A stretch of DNA of 21,566 nucleotides. Source: an uncultured bacterium (GTDB lineage: Bacteria; Patescibacteriota; Minisyncoccia; Phycocordibacterales; UBA9973). How positions within the stretch are numbered: position 1 is the stretch's first letter; every line of letters starts with the position of its first letter. The notes beneath the pieces are model-generated. The model was not told the origin of the DNA, did no database searches, and saw only the letters and a program-made list of their open reading frames with translations. The position numbers and the translations under genes were made by a program. Shown here in pieces: positions 7,756 through 13,629 of this stretch. The DNA lies in NCBI GenBank assembly GCA_903907175.1, contig CAIVNB010000055.1, forward strand, positions 1 through 21,566. The letters are read 5' to 3'.

Positions 7756-8233
7756 ATCTTAACAAATCTGTATTTTTCTCTACTTCGTCCGCTTTGAAAA
7801 TACCTCCATTCATACATAAATAAACCCCAAACAAAACACTATCAAAAGAAGCCAAACTGTACCCGAGGTTAAAAGCAGCATCTGATATAGAAAAACCTGC
7901 AATTGGGACCATTGCTCCTGTAATAATAATTTTTTTATTTACTTTTTCTTTATCAATTAAATCTTCTAGAAACTTTGCAGTATTCTTCATTGTAAATGTC
8001 CCATGGGTTATCAAAATATTTTCATGCTGTGAAGATTTCACAGTCATCCACAATTTATTTAAATCTTCTTGTGTAATTTCTCGACTATCTTTTTCACAAA
8101 TAATTTCTATATCATAAGTAAAATGAGGCTTAATAAGATTTTTCAAATAACTATCAATTGATGGGTCTAATTTCATTAACTCCTTATTTATTTTCTCATA
8201 AGCCGGATCTATAAATTCTATAGTCCCACCCAT
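7748..8233 (-). CDS. Asparaginase-like single-domain protein, with an apparent 1-nt frameshift at its N-terminus
   Basis: The 161-aa frame from ATG 8233 matches the N-terminal domain of L-asparaginase/glutaminase enzymes: GGTIEF with the nucleophile-type Thr at the start, KDSREITQEDLNKLW, LITHGTFTM, ITGAMVP, SDAAFNLG and CMNGGIFKADEVEKNTDLLRF. There is no C-terminal domain (normal enzymes are ~330 aa). The T-D dyad of HGTD is HGTF here, so classical asparaginase chemistry is doubtful. The true start is probably ATG 8262: it lies 6 nt after a TGATATAAT promoter and begins M-Q-K, but a run of seven A (8258-8252) puts it out of frame. One more A would give MQKKHIHILK joined to MGGTIEF, restoring the missing first strand. 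This may be a sequencing error, slippage or a real mutation. Confidence 0.8.
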   Translation of the reverse strand: MGGTIEFIDPAYEKINKELMKLDPSIDSYLKNLIKPHFTYDIEIICEKDSREITQEDLNKLWMTVKSSQHENILITHGTFTMKNTAKFLEDLIDKEKVNKKIIITGAMVPIAGFSISDAAFNLGYSLASFDSVLFGVYLCMNGGIFKADEVEKNTDLLRFE

Positions 8234-8268
8234 TTTTAGTATATGTATATGTTTTTTTGCATGTTTTG

Positions 8269-8277
8269 ATTATATCA
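8269..8277 (-). promoter_or_regulatory. Extended -10 promoter of the asparaginase-like cluster
   Basis: Read leftward: TGATATAAT, an extended -10 (TGn followed by a perfect TATAAT). It ends 6 nt before the ATG at 8262. No good -35 is visible. It would give a leaderless transcript starting at that ATG, which supports 8262 as the original start of the asparaginase-like gene. Confidence 0.6.
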
Positions 8278-8289
8278 GTTTTACCCTTT

Positions 8290-8493
8290 TTATTCATTTT
8301 TCTCAAATTCTTCTTTTAAAAGTGGTGAAATTTGTTTTCTCATAATTAAACCTTCCCTTTCTGCTATGTTTCCATCAAAATTAACATTTAAGATCTTTTT
8401 TATTAAATCTTTTGTATTTTCATCGTCAGTAATAAAATAATTTTTTTCTTCTTCTAAATCAACAATACTCATAAAAATAAAATCCAAATTCAT
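8290..8493 (-). CDS. DHHA2-type C-terminal fragment of a family II pyrophosphatase-like protein, separated by one in-frame stop
   Basis: This 67-codon frame starts with the ATG directly after the UAA of the DHH-domain gene, in the same reading frame. It reads as the missing C-terminal half of that protein: LDFIFMSIVDLEEEKNYFI is a core strand of a DHHA2 domain, and GLIMRKQISPLL near the end corresponds to the S-R-K-K-Q substrate-binding motif of manganese-dependent pyrophosphatases. With the preceding part, the total is 310 codons, the normal family length. It is either the relic of one gene interrupted by a nonsense mutation, a sequencing error, or a separate peptide made by reinitiation at UAA-AUG. 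On its own it would lack a catalytic centre. Confidence 0.75.
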   Translation of the reverse strand: MNLDFIFMSIVDLEEEKNYFITDDENTKDLIKKILNVNFDGNIAEREGLIMRKQISPLLKEEFEKNE

Positions 8494-9222
8494 TTAATTT
8501 TTTGTTTTATTTAATATTTCTATAATCTCATTACTTCTTTCTTTAACCAATTTTTTTGCTCCAATAATTTCTAGCTGAGCTATACTAAATTTTTTATTAC
8601 AAATAGAATAAGAAGCCAAGTCTCCCGTAATTCTATTAAAAAGTTTTTCACCCGATAAATCAGATTTTGCTTCAAAAAGTTTTTTCCAGAAATCATCAGG
8701 CAACCTTGCAATACCATTTAGATATTCTGCAACTGTCCTATCCCTATCAGTAGTCACACCTCCTTTAAAATTAAAAGTATTGGAAATAATAGCACTCAAG
8801 ATTAAGGTCGCTGATTTTTTTGAGATTTCAATATTATTTTTAATAAATTTTTCTGCTATTAAAGTAGCAGCAGAGCCGACAAGTTCTATTTGTATTTTTG
8901 CGTTTGGGAATTTATCTGCTTCATGTATTTTCCTATGATCAATAATCTCAATAACTTTTTCCACTTCAATATTTCCTTCAACCCCATTTAAATCAGAGGT
9001 ATCTATAAGTACAACTTCATCAAAATTTTTAGAATTTATAATTATTGGAGGATATTCAAAACAAAAAAGATCTAAAACATATTTTGCTTCATCGTGAATT
9101 TCACCCATTACTCCCACCGTACCAACTACTCCATTTTTCTCTAAAAATTCAGAGTAGGCTATCGCGCCAGCTACTCCATCTATATCAGGATTCACGTATG
9201 ATGTTATTAGTAATTTTTTCAT
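8494..9222 (-). CDS. DHH-domain part of a manganese-dependent inorganic pyrophosphatase-like protein (interrupted gene)
   Basis: The 242-aa product starts MKKLLITSYVNPDIDGVAG and has the DHH phosphoesterase motifs: NPDIDG (motif I), VLIDTSD (motif II), EIIDHRK (motif III) and VGSAATLIAE (motif IV), followed by ILSAIISNTFNFK and TTDRDRTVAEYL, all typical of family II (PpaC-like) pyrophosphatases, which hydrolyse PPi to phosphate with Mn2+. Translation ends at a UAA, and the DHHA2 domain follows in the same frame, so the gene as read lacks its substrate-closing domain. The start at 9222 overlaps the UGA of the GNAT gene as ATGA, which argues for this ATG over the one at 9234. Motif III reads D-H-R rather than D-H-H, so a related phosphoesterase is possible. 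Confidence 0.82.
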   Translation of the reverse strand: MKKLLITSYVNPDIDGVAGAIAYSEFLEKNGVVGTVGVMGEIHDEAKYVLDLFCFEYPPIIINSKNFDEVVLIDTSDLNGVEGNIEVEKVIEIIDHRKIHEADKFPNAKIQIELVGSAATLIAEKFIKNNIEISKKSATLILSAIISNTFNFKGGVTTDRDRTVAEYLNGIARLPDDFWKKLFEAKSDLSGEKLFNRITGDLASYSICNKKFSIAQLEIIGAKKLVKERSNEIIEILNKTKN

Positions 9223-9749
9223 ATCTTTATCCAAAATCTTAACATTAACTCATTCTCTGGATTTTTCATTTTATTTATAAATATTCCACCATTTTTTTCT
9301 ATCACTTTCCTTGAACCAATATTATTTTCCGCACAAGTAATTAATATCTTATTCTTATAAAATTTTTTGGCTTTTTGTAATCCCAATCGGAGCATTTCTG
9401 TACCATATCCTTTTCTACGCTCACTAGGCACAATAGCATAACCAATATACCCACCAGTTTTAGACAAAAGCTTATTAGACTTTTGTCTTAAATCTAAGCG
9501 CCCCACAACCTTATCCCCTACTACTGCCCAATATAAAGTCGAAGGCACTCTTCCTTTTTTCAAATTTATACCTTTCCTTCTTCCAGTCATTTTTTTGTTA
9601 TAAACATGAAAATCTTTCAAAGATGTGAATAAACCAGTTCCACCACCTGCTGCAACTATCATCTTTTCTTTTTGATATTCTTTTTCACCTTTCAAATAAG
9701 AAAGAGCATATTTTTTATTTGGTAAAATTAATTTTAATTTCTTTTTCAT
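9219..9749 (-). CDS. GNAT-family N-acetyltransferase
   Basis: A 176-aa protein. The acetyl-CoA binding motif A is clear: YIGYAIVPSERRKGYGTEML, with R-R-K-G-Y-G (111-116) as the pyrophosphate-binding loop, preceded by the VVGRLDLR strand. Motif B follows as CAENNIGSRKVIEKNGG. The first ~60 residues carry a Lys-rich segment and a Gly-rich VAAGGGTG. It transfers an acetyl group from acetyl-CoA to an amine, but the acceptor is unknown. It starts 1 nt after the stop of the transglutaminase-like gene and its UGA overlaps the next start, so it is firmly in an operon. Its UGA stop shows that UGA is not recoded here. Confidence 0.88.
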   Translation of the reverse strand: MKKKLKLILPNKKYALSYLKGEKEYQKEKMIVAAGGGTGLFTSLKDFHVYNKKMTGRRKGINLKKGRVPSTLYWAVVGDKVVGRLDLRQKSNKLLSKTGGYIGYAIVPSERRKGYGTEMLRLGLQKAKKFYKNKILITCAENNIGSRKVIEKNGGIFINKMKNPENELMLRFWIKI

Positions 9750-9750
9750 A

Positions 9751-10362
9751 TTAATTTTTTTTATATTCGACTATTTTCCCAGCTTCGATTTCTATTTTAT
9801 CTGCCTTACGTAGTTTTTTTAACGTCTTTTTTGGTGCAATATCATAATGTTTTATTTTATCGAGCTCTTGATCTATCCCCCATAGATCCCCCTCCATAAC
9901 TTCCCAATTCTTTTCAAAAACATTCAAATCAAGGGGTCGAGAATATCTTCGTAAAGTTTTAACTCCACTATCTAAAAAGTACTCATGAAAATACGACATC
10001 ACAAGTTCCCGCACATTTTTATATACTGGTTCCCTATATCGAAGTACCGCATGGTTTGTCTTTGAAAGCGCCCCCCACCTCCCATCTTCTTTAAATAGGG
10101 CTATTACATGGTCAAAATCACCTCTAGACGTCTCCAAATTAAGAATCAAGGGTTTATATCCATGACATGAAAGTATATATGCCCCAAGGAGTGCACCCTC
10201 CATACAATGTGCCCTTCGTGCTCTCAGGGTTAAAATCGGAGATTTTAACGTTTCTCCATTTTCTTCAAAATTAAATGGAAGAGTGTTTAGAAAATCTTGC
10301 ACCTTCGCGGGTGTATTTAATTTCTTTATCAAGTCTTTTTCTTTTTTTGTGAAAACTAACAT
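9751..10362 (-). CDS. Transglutaminase-like (papain-fold) protein
   Basis: A 203-aa soluble protein. The central part has the layout of a compact transglutaminase-like fold: RRAHCMEGALLGAYIL with Cys53 at the N-terminus of a helix, GDFDHVIALF with His85 on a strand, and GRWGALSKTNH (95-104) giving a possible third polar residue. The MEGA-helix after the Cys and the D-H-V strand are typical of bacterial transglutaminase-like proteins that may be cysteine peptidases, amidases or catalytically altered. The C-terminal third is charged and helical. It starts 9 nt after the CYTH gene stop and ends 1 nt before the GNAT start. The family call is from motif pattern, with no substrate evidence. Confidence 0.6.
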   Translation of the reverse strand: MLVFTKKEKDLIKKLNTPAKVQDFLNTLPFNFEENGETLKSPILTLRARRAHCMEGALLGAYILSCHGYKPLILNLETSRGDFDHVIALFKEDGRWGALSKTNHAVLRYREPVYKNVRELVMSYFHEYFLDSGVKTLRRYSRPLDLNVFEKNWEVMEGDLWGIDQELDKIKHYDIAPKKTLKKLRKADKIEIEAGKIVEYKKN

Positions 10363-10371
10363 TTTTAAAAA

Positions 10372-10938
10372 TTACTTATTTTTTAAAGAATCTAAAAAGA
10401 TAGATGGGTATCCTTGTCTAACTTGAGTATTTTCTACGTCTTTTATCCCAAGACTTTCAAGAAAATTGATACATGCTTTTTTCGCTTCTATCTCATCTTT
10501 GAAATTCCCTTTCGCCTCAGCTTCCATAAAATGTCCCAATCCCACTACATTGTCGAGGGCTACTTCTATGTCACCACACATCCAATACTCTCTCTCTTTA
10601 TCTACTGTTACAATTTTTTTAAAATCTAAAAACTCTAAAGTTTTTTTGAAAGCTTCCACGTCAGAAATACCGGTCTCATATTCTTCTGCATAGTCATAAT
10701 CAAGATTTTCTTTTAGATTTATTGTTCTAGTATATTCAAAAACAGACTTATCATTATTGGTTCTTATTCTTAAATGTTCTATCGGCTGAGGTTTGTATGT
10801 AAAAAAATCTCTCTGAATCGGTATATAGTATTCATCAATTTGATGTACTGATTTTATTAATTTCCCCAAAGAAGAAACCTTACTTTTGATTTCCTCAAAA
10901 TTGTCTATTTTTACCTTTATCTCAATTTCTATGTTCAT
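10372..10938 (-). CDS. CYTH-domain protein (class IV adenylate cyclase / thiamine-triphosphatase fold)
   Basis: A 188-aa protein that starts with the CYTH signature E-I-E-I-K (residues 4-8) and continues with the alternating charged strands of a triphosphate tunnel: EHLRIRTNN, SVFEYTRTINLKEN, EEYETGI, KEREYWMCGDIEVALDNVVGLG and FMEAEAKG. CYTH enzymes bind a triphosphate and two metals. Members include CyaB adenylate cyclase, thiamine triphosphatase and inorganic triphosphatase; the Y-Y-x-P-x-x-R-D region near residue 40 resembles CyaB-type proteins. Function in this cell is open; triphosphate hydrolysis is a safe guess. It is the first gene of a leftward operon and has an extended -10 promoter 6 nt before its ATG. 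Confidence 0.87.
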   Translation of the reverse strand: MNIEIEIKVKIDNFEEIKSKVSSLGKLIKSVHQIDEYYIPIQRDFFTYKPQPIEHLRIRTNNDKSVFEYTRTINLKENLDYDYAEEYETGISDVEAFKKTLEFLDFKKIVTVDKEREYWMCGDIEVALDNVVGLGHFMEAEAKGNFKDEIEAKKACINFLESLGIKDVENTQVRQGYPSIFLDSLKNK

Positions 10939-10944
10939 ACTTTT

Positions 10945-10953
10945 ATGATAACA
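10945..10953 (-). promoter_or_regulatory. Extended -10 promoter of the CYTH operon
   Basis: Read leftward: TGTTATCAT (TGn plus TATCAT), ending 6 nt before the ATG at 10938. It lies immediately after the strong GC-rich terminator of the upstream gene, as expected for the head of a new transcription unit. The -35 region is weak. Confidence 0.55.
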
Positions 10954-10969
10954 CTTTTAATCAAAAACC

Positions 10970-11002
10970 AAAGAGCCCCCGCCTGGGGCGGGGGCTCTTT
11001 TT
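10970..11002 (-). terminator. Strong intrinsic terminator after the DUF5679 gene
   Basis: A 14-bp perfect stem, AAAGAGCCCCCGCC (10970-10983) with its complement at 10987-11000, and a 3-nt TGG loop. It stands out as an all-GC core in AT-rich DNA. Read leftward it is followed by TGGTTTTTGATT, ending the DUF5679 transcript; read rightward it is followed by five T (10998-11002), so it can work in both directions. Confidence 0.88.
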
Positions 11003-11009
11003 AATTCTT

Positions 11010-11195
11010 TTATTTTTTTATTGCATCAGCATCTGCTTTGGAAAGGAACTTGAACATATTCCCTCCGCATTTGGTGCATTGCCCTTTTGCAGAATACCTA
11101 TTATTCTTCTCTTCTATCTTTGGATCCTTCATTACTTGCATTGTTGGCTTATTTTCTGCATTTCTACACTTCATACACAAAGCTTTTAATTCCAT
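11010..11195 (-). CDS. DUF5679 zinc-ribbon microprotein
   Basis: A 61-aa protein with two Cys pairs, C7-x2-C10 in LCMKCRNA and C40-x2-C43 in QCTKCGGNMFKF. This is the layout of DUF5679, a small zinc-ribbon family common in CPR bacteria and some archaea. The linker MKDPKIEEKNNRYSAKGQC fits the family pattern in which a basic strand precedes the second knuckle. A structural zinc site is predicted; nucleic-acid or ribosome contact is possible but not shown. It is a single-gene unit, with a very strong terminator 8 nt after the stop. A TATAAT ends only 2 nt upstream of the ATG, so the exact promoter use is unclear. Confidence 0.85.
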   Translation of the reverse strand: MELKALCMKCRNAENKPTMQVMKDPKIEEKNNRYSAKGQCTKCGGNMFKFLSKADADAIKK

Positions 11196-11285
11196 ATATT
11201 ATAAATAGTTATTAATAATAATCTACAACTTAATAATATCACATTTTTAACGTTTTTGACTATAAGCCGTTTTTAAAAAAATTTC

Positions 11286-11314
11286 TTTACAAAATTAAGC
11301 TAAAATGGTTAAAT
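11286..11314 (+). promoter_or_regulatory. Likely promoter of the 63-aa orphan gene
   Basis: TTTACA (11286-11291), a 17-bp spacer and TTAAAT (11309-11314). The predicted transcript begins near 11321, giving a leader of about 55 nt that carries the strong ribosome-binding site GAAGGAGGG at about 11361-11369. The rest of the 180-bp gap 11196-11375 shows no gene. Confidence 0.4.
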
Positions 11315-11375
11315 GAACGTGGATACAATACAACAAAACAAAATAATCACAATTTAACTAGAAGGAGGGACCTGT

Positions 11376-11567
11376 ATGAACAATCTATTGTTAAAACTGA
11401 CGTTAGGAACCATCTCTTTCCTGACATTTGTTTCAAGGCCAATAAATTGGTTTGAGAGAATTATGAGTGAATCTATGCATGAATGGGCTGAAGATGAAAA
11501 AGCCTACATGGATGGAAGAATCTTCTATGACCCTACTCATAACTTTGGAAACCCTTTCCAATTTTAA
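11376..11567 (+). CDS. Orphan 63-aa protein with a strong Shine-Dalgarno
   Basis: I do not recognise a family. The 63-aa product has a hydrophobic N-terminal segment (about residues 3-22, NLLLKLTLGTISFLTFVSRP), which may be a signal anchor or an amphipathic membrane helix. An acidic, aromatic tail follows, with HEWAEDEKAYMDGR and FYDPTHNFGNPFQF. It is preceded by GAAGGAGGGACCTGT, an almost perfect ribosome-binding site 7 nt before the ATG, unlike any other gene here. A 16-bp intrinsic terminator follows 13 nt after the stop. The isolated unit of promoter, leader, strong site, short ORF and strong terminator suggests a well-expressed small protein. Coding is likely from these signals rather than from homology. 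Confidence 0.72.
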   Translation: MNNLLLKLTLGTISFLTFVSRPINWFERIMSESMHEWAEDEKAYMDGRIFYDPTHNFGNPFQF

Positions 11568-11580
11568 ATTTAAGAAATTC

Positions 11581-11623
11581 ATGGCTCGCAAATTTACACC
11601 TTAAATTTGCGAGCCATTTTTTA
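11581..11623 (+). terminator. Intrinsic terminator after the 63-aa gene
   Basis: A 16-bp perfect stem, ATGGCTCGCAAATTTA (11581-11596) with its complement at 11602-11617, a 5-nt loop, and then TTTTTTATTTTTAT. It ends the rightward 63-aa transcript. It also lies just past the guaA stop on the other strand, where the tail is poorer in T, so bidirectional action is possible but weaker. Confidence 0.85.
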
Positions 11624-11626
11624 TTT

Positions 11627-13171
11627 TTATTCAAATTCAGTTGTAGCTGGAGGTTTTGTAGTCCAATCAAACATCACTCGCACAATTTTCGGATGTTTTA
11701 CAAGCGCACTAGATATCTCTTCACAAATTGCGGGTGTAAGATAAAAACCTTTTACAGTCATAAAGTCAGTCGTCTCCACTGTACGAACTACGAGAGTATA
11801 TCCATAAACTCTCCCATCCCCTTTCACGCCCACTGTTTTTACTCCGAGGAGTGCTACTATAGTTTGAGCAATTTTATTATATACTCCATTCTTTTTTAAA
11901 ATTTCTGTCACTTCATAATCAGCCTCTCGTACAATTTCCAAAAGTTCTTCGTTCACGGGAATTCCAATTATTCTCAGATAAAGTCCAGGGCCCGGGAATG
12001 GCTGTCTTTTAGCAACCAACTCTTCAAGTCCAAACTCTTTTGCCAAATCTCTCACTTCAAATTTAAAAAGATCATTAAGGGGAGATATTTCTTTAAGTCC
12101 CAAATCAAGGTCGACATTGTGATGCGTTTTGATAAGTGCTGAGCCTCCAGCACTTCCAGATTCTATCAAGTCAGTCGCAAGTGTCCCCTGTATCATATGT
12201 GTAGCATTAAAATTCTTTGCAACATCTTGAAAAACTTCTCCATAAACCTCTCTAAACCTTGCTCTTTTTTCTTCTGCATCTATCGTAGTGCCGACTTCTT
12301 TAATAAATTTCTCTTTATATTTATCAATAATCTGCAAATCTATTCCTGCTCGAATTGCAATATCTTTTACTTTTTCTACTTCATTTTTTCTCATTCCACC
12401 AGTATCAATAAAAAATGCTTTCAATTTTTCTTTCAATTTAGGTGCAAGAATCGCAGCCAAGGTTGTAGAGTCAACTCCTCCAGACACACCGATTATAGCA
12501 ATTCCATTACCTAATTCTTTTTCTGTATAATCCCCAATTTCCCTTATTAAATCTTTCCTTGAATAATCTTTTACACATCCACAGATTTTTTCAGCAAAAT
12601 TATTTAAAATAATATTTTCATCTTCTGTCTGTTCTACTTCTGGGTGAAATTGCACACCCCAAAGTTTTTTATCTACACATTCCATAGCCTCAATCACAGA
12701 ATTATTTTTTGAAGTAGCTGTAATCTTAAACTGGGAAGGTGTACTGCTGACAGAATCCCCATGCGAAGACCATGCATTTATATGTTCTTTCAAATTTTCA
12801 AAAAGCACACTTTTATTATTTTGATCAAAATTTATTTCGACAGGACCATATGACTTCCCTTCTTTCACAGCATGAATGGTGTTTACATCGTTCATATATG
12901 CAATCCATTGCATACCAAAACATATTCCTAAGATTGGAGTATTAAAATCAAGAACTTCTTTTGGAATTTTTGGCGCATCTACATCGTAGACAGAGGCACT
13001 TCCACCTGAAAGGATTATTCCCTTTGGATTATTATTTTTTATCCACTCTAATGACTTTTCGGGTGATAAAATAACTGACTTAAAACCTAAATATCTTAGT
13101 GATCGTCTGATTATTTGAGTATATTGAGATCCTAAATCAATAATTAAAATTTGAACTTTTTTATCTTCCAT
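11627..13171 (-). CDS. guaA: GMP synthase, glutamine-hydrolysing
   Basis: GuaA converts XMP, ATP and glutamine to GMP, the last step of guanine nucleotide synthesis. In the 514-aa form starting MEDKK, the class I glutamine amidotransferase domain has LGICFGMQW (Cys84) and FHPEVE (His176, Glu178). The ATP pyrophosphatase domain has the PP-loop GVSGGVDST (228-236). The C-terminal dimerisation domain has FPGPGLYLRIIG, KGDGRVYGY and ends TTKPPATTEFE, which closely follows the typical KPPATIEWE ending. It is complete and of normal length (~510-525). A longer frame from 13189 would overlap the upstream gene by 17 nt, whereas ATG 13171 comes 1 nt after that gene's stop, so the latter is preferred. 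No IMP dehydrogenase gene is nearby. Confidence 0.97.
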   Translation of the reverse strand: MEDKKVQILIIDLGSQYTQIIRRSLRYLGFKSVILSPEKSLEWIKNNNPKGIILSGGSASVYDVDAPKIPKEVLDFNTPILGICFGMQWIAYMNDVNTIHAVKEGKSYGPVEINFDQNNKSVLFENLKEHINAWSSHGDSVSSTPSQFKITATSKNNSVIEAMECVDKKLWGVQFHPEVEQTEDENIILNNFAEKICGCVKDYSRKDLIREIGDYTEKELGNGIAIIGVSGGVDSTTLAAILAPKLKEKLKAFFIDTGGMRKNEVEKVKDIAIRAGIDLQIIDKYKEKFIKEVGTTIDAEEKRARFREVYGEVFQDVAKNFNATHMIQGTLATDLIESGSAGGSALIKTHHNVDLDLGLKEISPLNDLFKFEVRDLAKEFGLEELVAKRQPFPGPGLYLRIIGIPVNEELLEIVREADYEVTEILKKNGVYNKIAQTIVALLGVKTVGVKGDGRVYGYTLVVRTVETTDFMTVKGFYLTPAICEEISSALVKHPKIVRVMFDWTTKPPATTEFE

Positions 13172-13172
13172 A

Positions 13173-13385
13173 TTATAAGCCGAGCCCATTTAGGTTCAGA
13201 GAACCCATATAATTATTCATAAATGCTGGTATCGCAAAAGCAAGCCCTATTATAGGCAGTACCACCCCAATTACAGTAATCCATATCATTGCTAAAAAAT
13301 ACTTTCTCGTTTTTTCTACTGATTTATAAATTGCATCTATTTTTAAGCCTTGTTCCTCTATTTTTTTTTGTAATTCTTGTTCCAT
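13173..13385 (-). CDS. Small coiled-coil membrane protein, 70 aa
   Basis: Residues 1-28 form a charged helix of the type ELQKKIEEQGLKIDAIYKSV, likely a short coiled coil. One long or two short hydrophobic segments follow (about 30-56, FLAMIWITVIGVVLPIIGLAFAIP in two parts), and then a short Asn/Gly/Leu-rich end. Such 60-80-aa proteins are frequent in CPR genomes and have no known function. The gene has a textbook leaderless promoter (TTGTGA, 17 bp, TATAAT, 6 nt, ATG) and ends 1 nt before guaA, so its promoter probably also drives guaA. That coupling suggests a constitutive housekeeping unit rather than a specific link to GMP synthesis. Confidence 0.75.
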   Translation of the reverse strand: MEQELQKKIEEQGLKIDAIYKSVEKTRKYFLAMIWITVIGVVLPIIGLAFAIPAFMNNYMGSLNLNGLGL

Positions 13386-13391
13386 CCCGAT

Positions 13392-13420
13392 ATTATATAC
13401 TTATTGATTAATTCTCACAA
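13392..13420 (-). promoter_or_regulatory. Leaderless promoter of the 70-aa gene / guaA unit
   Basis: Read leftward: TTGTGA (13420-13415), 17 bp, TATAAT (13397-13392), 6 nt and the ATG at 13385. It overlaps the rightward promoter at 13404-13432, so the two -35 elements interleave. Confidence 0.75.
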
Positions 13421-13432
13421 ATTTTATATCAT
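13404..13432 (+). promoter_or_regulatory. Leaderless promoter of the zinc-ribbon microprotein
   Basis: TTGATT (13404-13409), a 17-bp spacer, TATCAT (13427-13432), then 6 nt and the ATG at 13439. The geometry is the same as for the opposing promoter, with which it shares 17 bp. Confidence 0.72.
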
Positions 13433-13438
13433 ATTGGT

Positions 13439-13627
13439 ATGTATGAAGAAGAAAACAATGGAATAGACGAAGAGCAAAAATCTGACGACAAAACTTGTCC
13501 CCAATGTGGCTTACGCCAATACGGGTCATTTTGTGCAAATTGCAATATTGAAATACCTGAAGAAGAAGACTTGGATAAAAAAAAAGAAGACGACTATGAT
13601 GAATTCGACAGACGAGAACGAAGATAA
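13439..13627 (+). CDS. Acidic zinc-ribbon microprotein, 62 aa
   Basis: The product has an acidic N-terminus, then one zinc-ribbon knuckle pair, C20-x2-C23 (CPQCGLRQYG) and C32-x2-C35 (FCANCN), then a highly acidic tail (EIPEEEDLDKKKEDDYDEF) ending in Arg residues. A structural Zn2+ is predicted from the four Cys. The charged, probably disordered tails suggest a protein-binding role, but no family is recognised. It is monocistronic, driven by a leaderless promoter divergent from the guaA unit, and converges on the RipA-like gene with a 2-nt gap between the two stops. Coding is supported by the promoter geometry and by the Cys pattern. Confidence 0.75.
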   Translation: MYEEENNGIDEEQKSDDKTCPQCGLRQYGSFCANCNIEIPEEEDLDKKKEDDYDEFDRRERR

Positions 13628-13629
13628 AT

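Noticed and set aside
8494..8496. Recoding of UAA or another altered genetic code as an explanation for the in-frame stop in the pyrophosphatase-like gene.
   Set aside because: Many genes here end in TAA, UGA also ends a gene (9219-9221), and TAG ends the nuclease gene, so all three stops are in use.
12197..12530. Two rightward frames of 80-105 codons inside guaA.
   Set aside because: They are Phe/Ser/Asn-rich shadows of the complete, conserved guaA gene on the other strand.
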